Positions 13,076-27,169 of a stretch of DNA of 64,000 bases are shown here, one piece after another (within the stretch, counting starts at the first letter, position 1; each line of letters begins with the position of its first letter). The position numbers were made by a program, and so were the translations under genes. The stretch is from NCBI GenBank assembly GCA_026874595.1, contig CM049306.1, positions 109,081,142 to 109,145,141 on the forward strand, in the 5' to 3' direction. Under the pieces are notes generated by a model, which was not told the origin of the DNA, searched no databases, and saw only the letters and a program-made list of their open reading frames with translations. The DNA is from Sipunculus nudus. Its lineage: Eukaryota > Annelida > Sipuncula > Golfingiida > Sipunculidae.

Positions 13076-15077
13076 TGCCATGTGCAACATCAAAAATAAA
13101 GAGAAAAATAAAAGGGAATGTTTACAGTGGCATCTAGGTTCGAATGTAAATAAACTGATTTTTCTGTAATTTTTCATTCCCAGATCTCTCATCCTCTATA
13201 CTAAAAAAAATTACCTTTTCACAAACCACACAAGGACTCTTGTGTATTTTCTGTATATTTTCTGGACTGTTTGTAACATGAATGTTACCCTTGTAATATT
13301 GGTGAAACACTTGGCTCTTACAGCATGACAGACCTTGTACTGCATGAAAGACCTTATACAGCATGACAGACCTTGTACAGCCAATAAAGATGGTCAGGTG
13401 CAAGCCTTATGACATGACTTTCTGTGTTCAATATTATTTTTGTCATTTCTTTGATACAACCAATGCTAATATTAAATCCCCTCTGGCATGTAATTTATTA
13501 ACTTAAAACTTACTCTTGATGTACGACTGTCAACAAGAGCTCTGTCAATGGAGTACTTCGCTGATCCAACAGACAAACATAAACACAGACAACTACAAAC
13601 CATATACAGGCAGTACATAATGGGATCAGTGCCACTTCATGCTGAAGATGAGTTAATCTGTATGTAAATTTACATTATTTAGATCATCAAGTACTGGTAC
13701 TGATGGAGACACAGATGACAATAGGACAGGACTTGCCTGTGGACACTGACAGCCTAGAGACAGGATTATACTATGTTCAGCTGACCATAAACTGTGGGGT
13801 CCTGTGTAGCAGGTTACATTGTAATCCCTGGGTAATGGACATAGCACACACTACCTGGATCAAACCACAACCACACAACTGCCTCTCACACTAAACCCTG
13901 CCCCCCCCCTCCCCCCCACACACATACATATCAAGGGAAAAACAAGATCCTGGGTAAGGCATAGAGAAGAGACTTATGGTAAGACAACACTTACTTATAT
14001 ATTTAAAGGTGTGTCAAGTAAAGGGTTCCAACATTGTGTTGCTGAGTACTGAATACTGAGTTCACTGCAGCTCAAAATGACTTGCTTACCATAACATTAT
14101 CTTTCACAATGGTGTAAGATAAGGAGAGGCTGATTACTTATCCTTTAAATTAAAATAATGTTAGGAATGTAATTTTTTGGGCCTTTTACTTCTTCAACAA
14201 AACTCCTGTTCTTGATAATCTTAAGAATTTTTTTTTTTTTTTTGGGGGGGGGGGGATATTGCCTCTAGGATGTACAATACTTGCTACATACTCCTCTCCT
14301 CTTTGTCATACATCCATATTGGCTGACTATTCAGATAACACATACATTAAATACATAAACCAAATCAAAACAGATTCCTAGATATGTAATTTTAGTTAAA
14401 TACAATTATAATGAGCTTTTTTTAAATATTTCTACTAAATCAATACTTGAAAGAAAGCAGATCAGAATTATCAACTTAAACCATATTGAGATATTACCAA
14501 TGAATCAGAATTTGGTTTTAATGTGGCTGAGCACATTTAAATGCAAATATTTCAAATTAAATTCAAATGTTATTAAATATTATCAGCTGCAAATGCAATG
14601 CAAATTATCAAATGCAAATTTACTCAGAACACATTCACATGTTAGCTTTATTGATGTTTGAATAACATGGTAAATACTAATAAATCTGAATGAAATACTG
14701 CAGTTGAAGTATACCTACAACAAATTTAAAATTAATAAAATATTTTATGGACAATAGGACACATACAGAACCACAAAAACATGGGTTGTATCTGTTCTAC
14801 TGTTCAAGTCAGTTAATCTAATGTATCTGTGAGAGCAGTACATCTGAAAAATATGTAGCCTTGATAAATCAATCAAAAACTGATGAATCGGCATGACCTT
14901 GCAGTGTCTCTGGGGTTTCATGAAATAAATCATTTTTCCTGAGTTACCTAGCTGTCCTGGTCCTCACAGTGAATGAGGTTTTAAACCTCTTTCTGAATAA
15001 ATGAAGTAATGTCCAAAAGGCATTTTTCTAGTCCTGACAAATAGTCTCAAAACATATTTGCTGGTAAGGTAAAACGT
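13076..15077. other. No gene recognised
   Basis: AT-rich DNA with homopolymer runs (poly-C near 13901-13917; poly-T then poly-G at 14228-14255) and no supported exon. Around 13320-13380 ACAGACCTTGTAC-type strings recur three times. Confidence 0.5.
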
Positions 15078-15085
15078 ATAAATTT

Positions 15086-15491
15086 TAGTGGTGGGCCGAT
15101 CATCGAGTTTTTTCGAAAGTCGGTTGGTTTGCTGCCACTTTCAAGCGCTCAATTACCAAAGCCAACTATCGATTACATCATACTCATGATTGATTACATC
15201 ATACTCATGATTGTTTTTACCAGAATGTCTTTATGTTATATATTCTTGATTACTATAATTATTTAAAACTTTGAATAGCATATTTTAGTAATAAAAGGAA
15301 AATATAAAAAAGGCAAAAACTTCTTTTCGTCAGGTAGAATTACAAAGACATGACGGCTGGCTTAAGAGAGTACATTATCAAAGATAATTGCACATTTCTT
15401 TATATTTGTCTGAACCGATTAATAATCGATCATCGATCGGTTTGCCCAAACTGATGATCGATTATGAAAAAGGAACCGACTCCCACCACCA
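15086..15491. mobile_element. hAT-type MITE with perfect 8-bp target duplication
   Basis: The ends are TAGTGGTGGG and CCCACCACCA (9 of 10 inverted match), with repeated ATCGAT-type motifs near both ends. ATAAATTT directly flanks it at 15078-15085 and 15492-15499, the 8-bp duplication expected of hAT. Inside, a 21-bp unit containing GATTACATCATACTCATGAT is tandemly doubled near 15172. There is no coding capacity. Confidence 0.85.
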
Positions 15492-16422
15492 ATAAATTTC
15501 ACAATATTTTTAATATTAATATATTTATTATCATTTTATTCAAACACCTTATACATGTTTACATTTTAACATTTCAGTCACTGATGAAGCCTATGAATAA
15601 TTAAGTGTAATATGCATGTAAATTGTGTTGATGTTATAAGTCAGTGATGCAAGTCAGAAACAAATACTTTTCATTTCAGGCGATTTCTCAATATTTTCAT
15701 AATTTTGTCTACCTGTTCACTCAGCAGTATTTTATTGAGTGATATTTTGAATTTGTGTACAAAACACTCCCTAAAGCTCACATAAATTAATCCTCTATGT
15801 GATATTACACACATTTAATAATCAAAATATACACTCACCATTAGGCATGTGCAAGTCCCTTCACATTATTTTACATGATATGACGTATTGCCAACCCAGG
15901 TAACCCACACAGTTGGTAAAAGCAGACTAAATTGACAATTTGAATATGTGTCTCCCTATAATCTGGCAATAAATAACACATTTTCTGACACAGGGCCTTT
16001 GGCATTATCAGTCTGCTGACACTAATAATGATGAACTGCATCATAAAATAATTTTTGCAAGAAATATTATGAGTTTATAATTTTAGTGTGCCTGGCATTA
16101 ACACCAACAGCACTGAACATAAACATTTGTGGTTTGTTAATCTTTCAGTTCACTGACATATGTCATTCCCCCCCCCCCTCTCTACCACCACCCTACCTTG
16201 TATTATCCATTACATCAACAGACAAAATATTTTATCATCACTTTCACTGTATAACAAACAGGCAATATTTGCAACTGTTGTAATATCACTGGGCAGGTTT
16301 ATTCTGCCCATATCTCCCATAAACTGAGTAAAAAACAACTTATTTGCAATATATTTAAACATTTTGCTCTGGCATTCATATCAGGGATGACAATTTCTAG
16401 AGTATGAAGTTCAGATGAAAAT

Positions 16423-18723
16423 AAGGGACCTATGGGTCACGGCGCTCAGCTGTTATATATGATAAAAAATATGATTTAGAAATGAGGCACATGCTGGTTT
16501 TGTGTGGTAATAAAAATAAGCTGTATTATGAGTTGTTGTTGTTTAGCTTATGTATGATTTTGATAGTACCTTTGGAGACAGGAAAGAGGATTAATTTCAT
16601 TTATTTTATTAACAAATGGAGTGCAATTGTCACACAGATTTTGACTTGGCCATATAACTTATAAGCAGAACATATAATATAAAGAGTTTAACTATTTATT
16701 AAAAAAATTACAAATATTTTCCCAAATATAATTTTTATTAAAAATGATAAGAGAATAGTATGATTTTTTCAAATAAAATATAACTGAAATGATTATTAAA
16801 ATAATATTAAAGAATATATTCATGAATGCATTCATTAATACATTTTGAAAGTATTTGCACTGGTATTCATATACTTTCATTTTTACCTGAATTCCCATTC
16901 TTATGAAAGAAATTTTATAATGGAGTACATATTCATATTCGTATTTAAATACATTTGCAAAGTATTCGCACCATGTCTGGTATTTATTCAGTTTTCACCA
17001 AACAATAATGGTGAGAATCCAGAATATACAAAATTCACACATTTAAATAATGATCATAAGAACCTGGTTTTATGGCTTTTATTTATATTTTTAAAAAAAT
17101 GTAATATATTAATATTGGACTAATTTCACATCAATGTACTAACTATAGACACAGTAGGAATCTAGATAATAATATTATCAACTGCATCTTTGTCTATCAT
17201 TAATTTCCTTCATATGATCCCTAATGATTAGTAATGAATAATATGATTTACTTATTTATCATTAAAATTGAACTGAAAAATACCATAGGTGACTGCATGG
17301 TGTTATTTGGAATACGTGACATTCTATCCATCGATACAAGATTCTTATATCATTGGTAACTGCAAGTTATTATCAACTAACAAATTCCTTTTCTATTTTT
17401 CTTTGTTATTAAAAACCAATAAAAATTTATTAATTTATTGTTTATTGTTTATTGTTATGTTGTTGGTTAAAACTACTAGATGAGTTGGGTTGGACACCTG
17501 GATCAACTATGGCTGGCCATTATATAATAAGCTGCCTGGAGCCCCAGTTTATGCCTCGCCTCAAGCATGCATAATTTGCTGAAAGTTCAACAAGGTCAAC
17601 ATACAGGTGACTCAAGAGGTGCTACAGAGAGCCAAGGTCTGACATGGTCTCATAAAAACACTAATAAAAGCTACAATTTTTGGCCAATTTCTTTCAGCTT
17701 TTTAAACTAAAAAGCTGAAATCTTTGTGTGCATGATATGAAAATTATATCAACAGTGCTCACAGGAAACAAACATGCCATGGTCAAAGATGGGCAAAATT
17801 TAAGGTACTAATTCTATATTTATACTAATAACTTATAAAATTTGAAAAATTCAGAACTAATTTTGGATATTCAATTGAATCTTGATTAAATAATGTTACA
17901 TCCCTGACAAAAAATCTCTAGCCCCAGCAATCCTCTTGTTAAGGGAGTAAATATATTTCTTGATTTTTTACAAAGTGCATTATGTTTGGGCCCATAACTT
18001 AAACAATTACGCAATACTGAAATCATTTCTGGCATGTGCATAGAGAATGTATAGAAAAATATGTATATTATATGATTAAAGTCAGATCAGTGGTTTTGAT
18101 ATTAGGCAGTCTTGAAGTGTAACAATAGGTTTTTAATGGAAAAATGAAGTTTTTCATTAATATCTCGAAGGTATTAAGTCCTAGTGACCAAATTCTTGGC
18201 ATAGTAGGGGATTTTTGAGACATCTAATTGCATGCCAAATTTTAGGAACTGAGAGCTGAAGCTGGGGAGCTGAGCACTTGCAAACTGCATGTCACTAGCT
18301 TGATGTAAACAATATGTTACACGGTGCTTGAAAACTTATCAAATCTACAGTTTTTGATCAACTGTAGGTACCAATTTTTTATTTTTGTTAATATTTTAAA
18401 AAAATTTAAAAGATTTTGATCTAATATTGGGTATACAATTTAATTTTGATTAATTAAAGTTATATTACTGGAAAAAAAGTTTATAGCTTTAACATATTTT
18501 GTGTTAAGTAATCAAATATCTTTCCTGATTTTTTACACAATGCATTATGTTTGGGCCCATAACTTTTTAAATTTACATAATACAGACATAATTTCTGGCA
18601 TGTACATAGGAATTATATAGAGGAATAATTATGGTAAATATGAGGAAAAACAGATGAATGGTTTTGATATTAGGCAGTCCTGAAGTGTGAAAATAGGTTT
18701 TTAATAAAAAATTGAGGACAGAG
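16423..18723 (+). mobile_element. 2.3-kb repeat module (family H3), dispersed copy C
   Basis: It opens with AAGGGACCTATGGGTCACGG and follows copies A and B closely to GTTTTTAATAAAAAATTGAGG at about 18715, where similarity stops before the GGAC run. A deletion of about 100 bp relative to A lies near 18365. Confidence 0.7.
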
Positions 18724-18780
18724 AGGACTTGTTTTGTTGTGATTATATCATAAGTAAACAAGAAAAGAGCATTGTACTTG

Positions 18781-19091
18781 AAAACAGGGTAAACCCCTCC
18801 ATCTGACGAACATTACTGTCTCCATCTGACAAACATTACTGTCACAGATGTTACTTCATGTTAAAGGAAAACAGAGCAACCCCTCCATCTGACAAACAAT
18901 ACTGTCTCCATCTGACAAACATTACTGTCACAGATGTTACTTCATGTTAAAGGAAAACAGAGCAACCCCTCCATCTGATGAACAAGACAGTCTCCATCTG
19001 ACAAATATTACTGTCACAGATGTTACTTCATGTTAAAGGAAAACAGAGCAACACCTCCATCTGAAGAACATTACCATCTCCATCTGACAAA
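18781..19091 (+). repeat. 86-bp minisatellite, about 3.6 copies
   Basis: CCCCTCCATCTGA occurs at 18794, 18880, 18966 and (as CACC) 19052, exactly 86 bp apart. Each unit contains CATCTGACAAACATTACTGT twice in variant form. Confidence 0.9.
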
Positions 19092-21657
19092 CATGAATTA
19101 AGAACCTGGAAAACAAACTCAATGTGACCACAAACAAAAGATCATGACTAAAAGACCCAACACGCTAACCATAAGCTTTCAACAACATTTACAGCATAGG
19201 AAATTGTCAGGTTTTAACACCTGTTGACCTTCAGTGTAGACATATTGTTCAGAGTAACTTGGTTCCATTTCAGGACTGTATTTACCTCCAGCTGATTACA
19301 TAATACTCAAGAGGGTCCTTCAAAATCAAAGTCAATTTTGTTTACAGTAACACCAAAGATGCTTATGAATGCCATCTGTCGTTCAGCAGTGAAATTATTT
19401 TATTGACACCTAAGTGATTTTTTAGTCATAATTCTGCTCATAAAAGAATAAATTTTACCAACTATATATATATTTATATTTGACTTTCTGTAAGGATATT
19501 TAGGGGTATTTTCCTTTGGGAGGATCTCCATTGACATAACTTGTTTTCACTTAATGACATAGGATCAACAACAAACACATCAGGTATTTACCATAACTAA
19601 AAATTAAACATAAAGTAACACAAACTCAAACACAATAATGTGACTCACTGACTAAACATATATGACTATAGTCATCAATAAGAGGCCTTTAACCACAGAA
19701 CCTATAAAGTCAGTTTACTGGGAAAATGTCTGCATTAGCATGTAAGTAAAACTAGAGCACTTGTTGTGGACTTAACAACTACTGTGTCAACTATCTGTTT
19801 ATGTAAACTCATTTCAAACATTCATTTATCTGAGAAAATAAGTCAATACCATCGACTGATAAAAAGGTCATCCCTTTGAATCTGCCAAGGGCATCTGAAG
19901 AGATAGCTTCTTGAAGATTGTGCAGACCAATTACTCTCACAAATAAATAGAGTGAATTTTGTTCACCACCTTAAAACAAGAATGTATGATAATTGTCCTC
20001 ATGTATATTTCTTTACTAATTCAATCTGAGCATAAAGAAAAACAAATAATGACTGCACAGAGTGGACCAAATATTTAGCATGTACTAAAACTTTTACCAA
20101 ATATGTACAGACACATTTGTAAAAGTAAAGCATCAAGGTTCAGTTACTTTCTCATTCCAAAGGCCGATGAAAATCCACAACCAGAGGTGTAGAAAGCATA
20201 CTCTTTGTAACATCATGACATGCACTAACCTCATGATGTTATCCTAAGACTGGGAGATAAGGATGAATTGTTCTTGTATCTGAACATTTAAACAATATTT
20301 CCTGTTGCATGTAATTATAAAATTGAGAGATAATGATCCACTTTTCTTGTATCTGATTATTCACACAATATTTCCTCTTCTTTTCATATTACCTAAAAGA
20401 AACAAGATCTTTATTAATATATTTCTAAGTTTGTCTCTCATTTTATGCAGGTGGTGTTTTGCCCGGTTGGGATTTAAGTCTGACACCTATCCAGCAATTA
20501 AAGCTACAATGGATGAACAAAAAAGAACAAAGTCTCACTTGTTTCCTCGTTATTTATAGAGGAAGAAAATACACTAATGTCTGAGCAGTCAACGCATGAA
20601 AACATGGTATATATAAATACTAAAGTCTGAGCGAACAACGCATGAAAACATGGTATAAATAAATAAGTTAAAGGCAGCTGGTTTTAGCAGGACAAGCACT
20701 CTTTATTTTAAGCTGCCAGCTTCAACACCTTGCTCACAAACTCGGGGGAAATCAGCTAATGTAGCCACCAGATAGTATTGTGACAGTGCAATCAGCAAAT
20801 CGATCTTCAAATACTCACATGATCTGTATACGGCCATTAGAAGATTTGTTCTCGGCTTTCACTGTTATGACCTTCAAAGTATTTATTCATATATTCAAGC
20901 TCTCTAATGCTATGAAATACATTTTAATTACATATCTAGCACATGAATTCACTTTAACACAAGAAAGGTTCCCTGTGCTGTGTAAGTAACAGTTTCTTTC
21001 AGGATATAAAACTGTTTTTACAACATTCATGGAATGCTGAGTTGTTGACAGTCTGTTGATAAATACTTGATAAAGACATCTTTACATATGGCCTATATTA
21101 AACCTGGCTATGTTGACCTGTATAACATAACACGGCAGATAAATTAATACATGGTAATAACTGTACATCAAATTAGGTAAGGCAGGTGTAACGTATTCTA
21201 TAGCATGCACCAGAGGAGTCAGAGAGACAATAATTTCAATGTTAAAATTCTGAATTATAATGTATATTATGAATGTTAACATACTATGAATTTTCATTCA
21301 ATCCTCATTATTTACATGTAATGAATATTCATACCATCTTCATGAGGTCATTAGGATGAGTCAGAGATTCAGACTTGTAACACAAGGTGTGTAGACGGTT
21401 GCTTTACCAGTCTGTCTACAGCTCACAGGTGGTCACTCTAAATCACCAGCATATAACAATGACATGAGTCAGTCTCGGTGAATCACTGTCCATGTAACTG
21501 CAGGATCAGATGTCTCTACAAGCACCATACCTAGACCCTCCTAAGATACACTCATACAGAACAGAGTTAGGTAATATTCTTGAAATTATACTATATATAA
21601 TGATGGATATCATGATTCTGGTGACAGTTAATATGTATCATATTTTAATATATATAT
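19092..21657. other. No gene recognised
   Basis: AT-rich single-copy-looking sequence. One plus-strand segment after TTTATGCAG at 20448 is open for about 43 codons in the second frame (VLPGWDLSLTPIQQL) but I do not recognise it and the upstream partner is missing. Confidence 0.4.
20579..20665 (+). repeat. About 47-bp tandem duplication
   Basis: GTCTGAGC followed by AACGCATGAAAACATGGTAT occurs twice in succession (near 20580 and 20627). Confidence 0.75.
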
Positions 21658-21905
21658 GTCGAGGCCCAGATTGGAATCTAGCCTGATTTAAAACTGGGCC
21701 AGCCCTGATCAAAATTTTGATTTGGTCCGGCCCAGATCAAAATTCTAATCTGGGCCAGACCAGTTTTAAACTGGGCCAGCCCAGATTAAAATTTTGATCT
21801 GGGCCGGTCCAGATTAAAATCCTGTAATGAAGACTTCAGGATTTAAATCTGATCTGATTTTAAACTGGGCCAGCCAAGATTAGAATTTTGATCTGGGCTG
21901 GTTAA
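21658..21905. repeat. Palindrome-rich CTGGGCC / GGCCCAG repeat
   Basis: About eight alternately inverted copies of a CTGGGCCAGCCCAGATTAAA and TTTTGATCTGGGCCGG type motif lie in 250 bp, able to fold into several nested hairpins. No coding frame. Confidence 0.8.
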
Positions 21906-22017
21906 GCTTGTACAGGGAAAGTCAGAAGCAGGTATCTATATATTGTTAAAATAAATATCATAAAAATAACTTGTTCTCTTTGGCAGTATTTTTTTCAGTT
22001 TCTCAAATGAAGAGAAA

Positions 22018-25000
22018 ACAAGTGACCCATAGGTCATGTTGCTCCGCTGACAGGGAAGAGATTCGCTAAAGGAAATTTTATCATCAGAATGGTAGTATAT
22101 ACCCATTCAACTGAAGCATCAAACAGATTAACCAACAGGCCAAGATTTAGTCTTTATTTATATATCTCAAAAATAGAGAAAAAATGTGTAAACTTTAAAA
22201 AATAGAATACAGGTAGCCGACAAGTGACCACGTGTATCCGCCAAAATCAGAGTGGAATGGTTGAAGTGAGGCATGGATTGAGTGGCAAGGGGAAATAGAG
22301 TGAGGTATGTTGCATATTAGCATGGATGTCTGCAGCCTAAATGTGTATGTAGGTGGTGCCACCTACAACAAATCCAGAAAGATGTCCAAGTTGTATACAT
22401 ATGCAAAATTTTAGGCAGAAAAGTCAAACCACTACATGTGTATGAGTGATTTTTGCCAACGGCAGACAAACAGACAGACGCTGTGCAAAAATGGTTACAG
22501 GTGGCCCCTCCAGTTGACCTATGTGAGATCTATACACATGCAAAATTTTGGCCCAATCGTTCAAACGGTTCCCGAGATATGAGCTAGGATGTCTGCAGCG
22601 TAAACTAGAATGTAGGTGGCGCCACCTGTCATAAAATCAAGAAAGCTATCCAGGATGTATAAAACTGCAAAATTTTAGGCAGATATGTCAAACCACTGCC
22701 GGGATATGAGCGACATTATCCCACGGCAGAAAACAGACAGACGCTGTGCAAAAATGGTTGCAGGTGGCGCCACCAGTTTTGCGTATGATAAAGAGCTATG
22801 TGATATCTATACACATGCAAAATTTTGGCCCATTCGGTCAAACGGTTCCTGAGATATGAGCTTGGATGTGATCAGCTTGAACGTGAATGTAGGTGGTGCC
22901 ATCTGTCATAAAATCAAGAAAGCTATCCTGGATGTATATGCATGCCGAATTTCAGGTGAATTAGTCAATTCACTGCAGAGATATGAGTGATTTTAACCCA
23001 AGGCAGATGAACAGATGGACACTGTGCAAACATGGTTACAGGTGGCGCCACCATTTTTGTGTATGTTATAAAGCAATCCAAGGGCTACATTTGTATAAAT
23101 TTTATTTCCTGACTGGTCAATCGGTTCCCGAGATATGAGGGTTTATGTGTGGAAACAGATGCAAAAATGGACGCTGGATAGAGGGGAAAGGTCAGAGGTC
23201 AACACAAATTGGTTAGGCACTAGTTCACATGTGACTTGATAATTGGTGTAAGTTTCGGAAAAATTGGTCCATTTTTCTCAGAGGAGCTCTCTGGAAACAA
23301 ACGTGGCGGCGGCGGAGGAACCCGGTCAAAAACATAGTATCTGCAAAACTTTGTTTTGGAGGATACAAAAATACAGGTGGCTCCACCAGTCTGCAGAAAC
23401 TAATAAAAACACTTAATGGTCAATATCCATGCAAAGAAGCATGGTGATCTCCGCATTAGTTGTTCAGATACTTCAGCTTTTGTATCTAATTGTCCATTAT
23501 TCTGAGGGATACTTCAGAGTCCTATAGCTTGAAGGATATGGGTAACAGAGACTTAATTTCAAGTTTCCACAGGCACTCTTCATGGGCCTCCTTGTATGAC
23601 AAGAATGAAGTTTCTAGGTCCAGTTGTTGCAATTTGTACCCTGTTGACAGATAACCACATCTTTAAAGGTCTCAAAAAAGGAGAAAAAAAATTCGTAAAA
23701 ATTTGAAAAAAATATAGGTGGCCCACCCAGTCTGCAGAAACTGATGGAACAGCTCATGATCAATATGTATGCCGAAAATCATGACCATCAGTGTTGTAGT
23801 TATTGAGATATTGAAGATTTTGTATGAAATTTTTGACTACTCTGGGGGGTACTTTGGGGCCCCATAGCTCAAAGGATATGGGTAACAGAGACCTAATTTC
23901 TGGTTTCCATGGACACTTTTCATAGGTCTCTCAGTGTATCGAGAATGAAGATTCTAGGTCCAGTCGTTACGATTTGTGCCACGCTAACAGATGACAGCAT
24001 CCTTAAAGGTCTCAAAATAGAGGAAAAAATCGTAAAAAAAAAAAAACGAACAAATACAGGTTGTGCCACCAGTCTGCAAGAACTGATGAAACACCTCTTG
24101 ATCAATATGTATGCCAAAAATGATGACCATCAGTGATGTAGTTATTGAGATATTGAAGTTTTTGTATGAAATTTTTGACTACTCTGGGGGGTACTTTGGG
24201 GCCCCATATCACGATGGATATGGGTAACAGAGACCTAATTTCTGGTTTCCAAGGATTTTTTTCATGGACCTCTCAGTGTGTCAAGAATTAAGATTCTAGG
24301 TCCAGTCTTTACGATTTGTGCCTTGTTAACAGATGTTCACATTTTGAAAGGTCTCAAAAATAGAGAAAAAAATTCGTAAAAAATTGAGCAATATAGGTGG
24401 CGCCACCAGTCTGCAGGAAGTGATGGAACATCTCATGATCAATATGTATGCCAAAAATCATGACCATCAGTCAAGTATTTAATGAGATATTGAAGTTTTT
24501 GCATGAAATTTTTGACTTTTCGGGGGGGGGGGGTACTTTGGGGCCCCATAGCTGGAAGGATATGGGTAACAGATACCTAATTTCTGGTTTCCATGGAGAC
24601 TTTTCATAGGTCTCTCAGTGTCGAGAATGAAGATTCTAGGTCCAGTCGTTACGATTTGTGCCTTGTTAACAGATGTTCACATTTTTAAAGGTGTCAAAAA
24701 TAGAGAAAAAAAATCGTAAAAAATCGAAAAATACAGGTGGCACCACCAGTCCTCAGGAACTGATGGAACATCTCATGATCAATATGTATGCCAAAAATCA
24801 TGACCATCAGTCAAGTAGTTAATGAGATATTGAAGTTTTTGTATGAAATTTTTGACTTTTCTGGGGGGTACTTTGGGGCCCCATAGCTCGAAGGATATGG
24901 GTAACAGATACCTAATTTCTGGTTTCCATGGAGACTTTTCATAGGTCTCTCAGAACATAAAGTTACAAGATTCTAAGTCTAGCGGTTACGATTTGTGCCA

Positions 25001-25073
25001 GGTTAACGGACAGACGGACGACGGACAAAGAGTGATCGCTATAGCTCAGCATGACTGAAAGTCAGCTGAGCTA
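22018..25073 (+). mobile_element. H3-type element with about 340-bp tandem core, host of a nested H1 copy
   Basis: The left end resembles H3 (CAAGTGACCCATAGGTCATG). The right end is CGGACAGACGGACGACGGAC and then TATAGCTCAG...GTCAGCTGAGCTA. From about 23390, GGTACTTTGGGGCCCC recurs near 23851, 24193, 24535 and 24870 (spacing 342, 342, 335). H1 copy 1 interrupts the left part. Confidence 0.6.
22203..23371 (+). mobile_element. Helentron/Pearl-like element, family H1, copy 1 (nested)
   Basis: The left part carries GTATCCGCCAAAA at about 22234. The right end is a hairpin at 23337-23366 (GTATCTGC...GGAGGATAC). The core is made of GGTGGCGCCACC-type monomers, each ending in a GAGATATGAG motif. It sits inside the H3-type element 22018-25073, so it inserted later. 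Confidence 0.65.
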
Positions 25074-27169
25074 AAAGTGCCAGCAATATGGCAGCAATAA
25101 AAATTTTGAAATATCAGGATCATGTGTAGAACTTTCTCAAATATTTTGTAAATAGCACAAATGAACAAATGCACAGCTATTAACAAGGGACCATGCTATT
25201 TTTTTTTAAATTTTAGCAAATGCAAAATAAAGCTGAATTTTTTTTTTAATTTAGCCATTGCAAAATATACTTATTTCCATGTTTTATATAAATTAGCACT
25301 TGAAAAGCTAAAATGAAATGGCCATGCTATCTGGTGATAATCAAATACTAAATGTATATTTGGCAAACTGATACTGTGCACTTGAATGGACTATATCAAA
25401 GATGCAGGTGCCTCTCATGGTCAAACATCAAGTATCAAGTATAAGTATTTCAGCTGTGTGACAGCTCCACTGGGGATGTATGAACCCCTGTCTATTATAG
25501 AATAATGAGGTAAGTTGAGACTAGCTGAAGTATGATAATACACATTTAATTTATGAATTGAAATAAAATATTGTTATAATTTAAATTTTACATTTTCAAA
25601 TGGGCATAAACTAAATCTGATAAGAACATATTGCACTGTGTAATACATGAAAATGGTGACCAGAAACCATTTAAGAGATCATTCTCAACTAGTAGTGAGA
25701 AATGAACATACCTATCAAAGCTGTCTTATTTTATTAAACTCCGCTAGAAAACCATGTATCTGACATACTTGTCATGACTTTGCAACTTGTATGCTAAAAA
25801 CAAAAGCGGGTGTACAAAAGTATTACTGGCATTGACCTTAAACTTCGATATTTTGAACGGTTATTTCTTCATTTTCAAACCGGGTTAGTATGTGCTTAGG
25901 GAAAGCAACAACAAGCCGTGTAGGACAATACAGGCATTTTAGACCACGCATTATTCGGCTGGTTAACAACTTTCATACCATTAGGATAGGCAGATATGAT
26001 GTCCCCATGGACCTTTCATATGTCGTGAGTGCAGAATACTAGGTTATATGGGGAGCCTCTCTAATAATGCAATAAGGGAAAAAACATGATGGGCCTAAGA
26101 GTTATTTAAAAGGGTACATTTGACCAACAAAAAATGTGTAAATGTAATTAATGATTTTAAAAATAAGTTCAAAACATATTTGTTACTGTAAATTCAATTT
26201 TTTTAACCATGGCTAAAATAAATCATTTATATCATAATCTAAATCGCATCATCATATATCCATAATTTTGTCAAATAACACCACATTATGCATACAAATG
26301 TATTTTTTTACCATAAAAGTATATCTTATAACAAAACAATAAATATCTGAAAATAAAACTTTATTCAGAATTAAAAATTCTAAATTGCACCCTAATTTAT
26401 TCATAATTTGGCTCAAATATTATCAATATATGCATACTGATGGGTTTCATAAAATAATAATTTGTTAAAATTATTAAAACGAAAATTGATTTTTTTAAAA
26501 ATGCTACATTACCACAACATGGCATCTTCTAGATTACTCCTTGAATTACTATTTCAAAACAAGTTTTGTATACTGCAGGGGAAACAGCATCACAATTAAG
26601 GAAATATAGTTCAAACAATAACAATTACTGTATAACACTTGGTGGGCTGGGGGTGGGGGGTGATATGAGAATAATTTTACACCTATGACAGCTGGGGATC
26701 TCCCCCAGTGACCCATTATAGATCAGGTACCCTGGCACATCTGACCTCCAGTGACCAGAAATGGACTCCATGCAGCTTGACAATCCAAGTGAACACAACA
26801 GAGCCTCCCAAATAAAAATTCAATAATAGCAGGAAAATTGATTTTGAGCTTTTATTTTCACATTTTCAGATTTGAACAGATTAAATACTTACATGTACAT
26901 GCTGTGAAAATTAAATAACAATACTTACTGGATAAAATGTGTCATGGCCAAAGTTGGGAAAAATTAAAAAAAAATAAAACAAGGCCTACAGGCCTAATGT
27001 GAACCTGTGCAATGAGATTACACCAAGTATAATGCTTCAATGCTGGACCATTACTTTTCAAGAACATGTGTAACATGTATATGAACAATGCAAGTACTAA
27101 ACACTTAGAATAAGAAACAATTAAACAAACATCACTGCTGAAATTCTGGCATGGGTGCACACAACACAA
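25074..27169. other. No gene recognised
   Basis: Very AT-rich sequence, with a (G)n stretch near 26645 and a GGCCTACAGGCCT motif at about 26982 that recurs beside H1 copy 4. No exon supported. Confidence 0.5.

Noticed and set aside
20449-20577. Possible plus-strand exon after TTTATGCAG
   Set aside because: Two frames are partly open, but there is no partner exon, no family match and only chance-level support.
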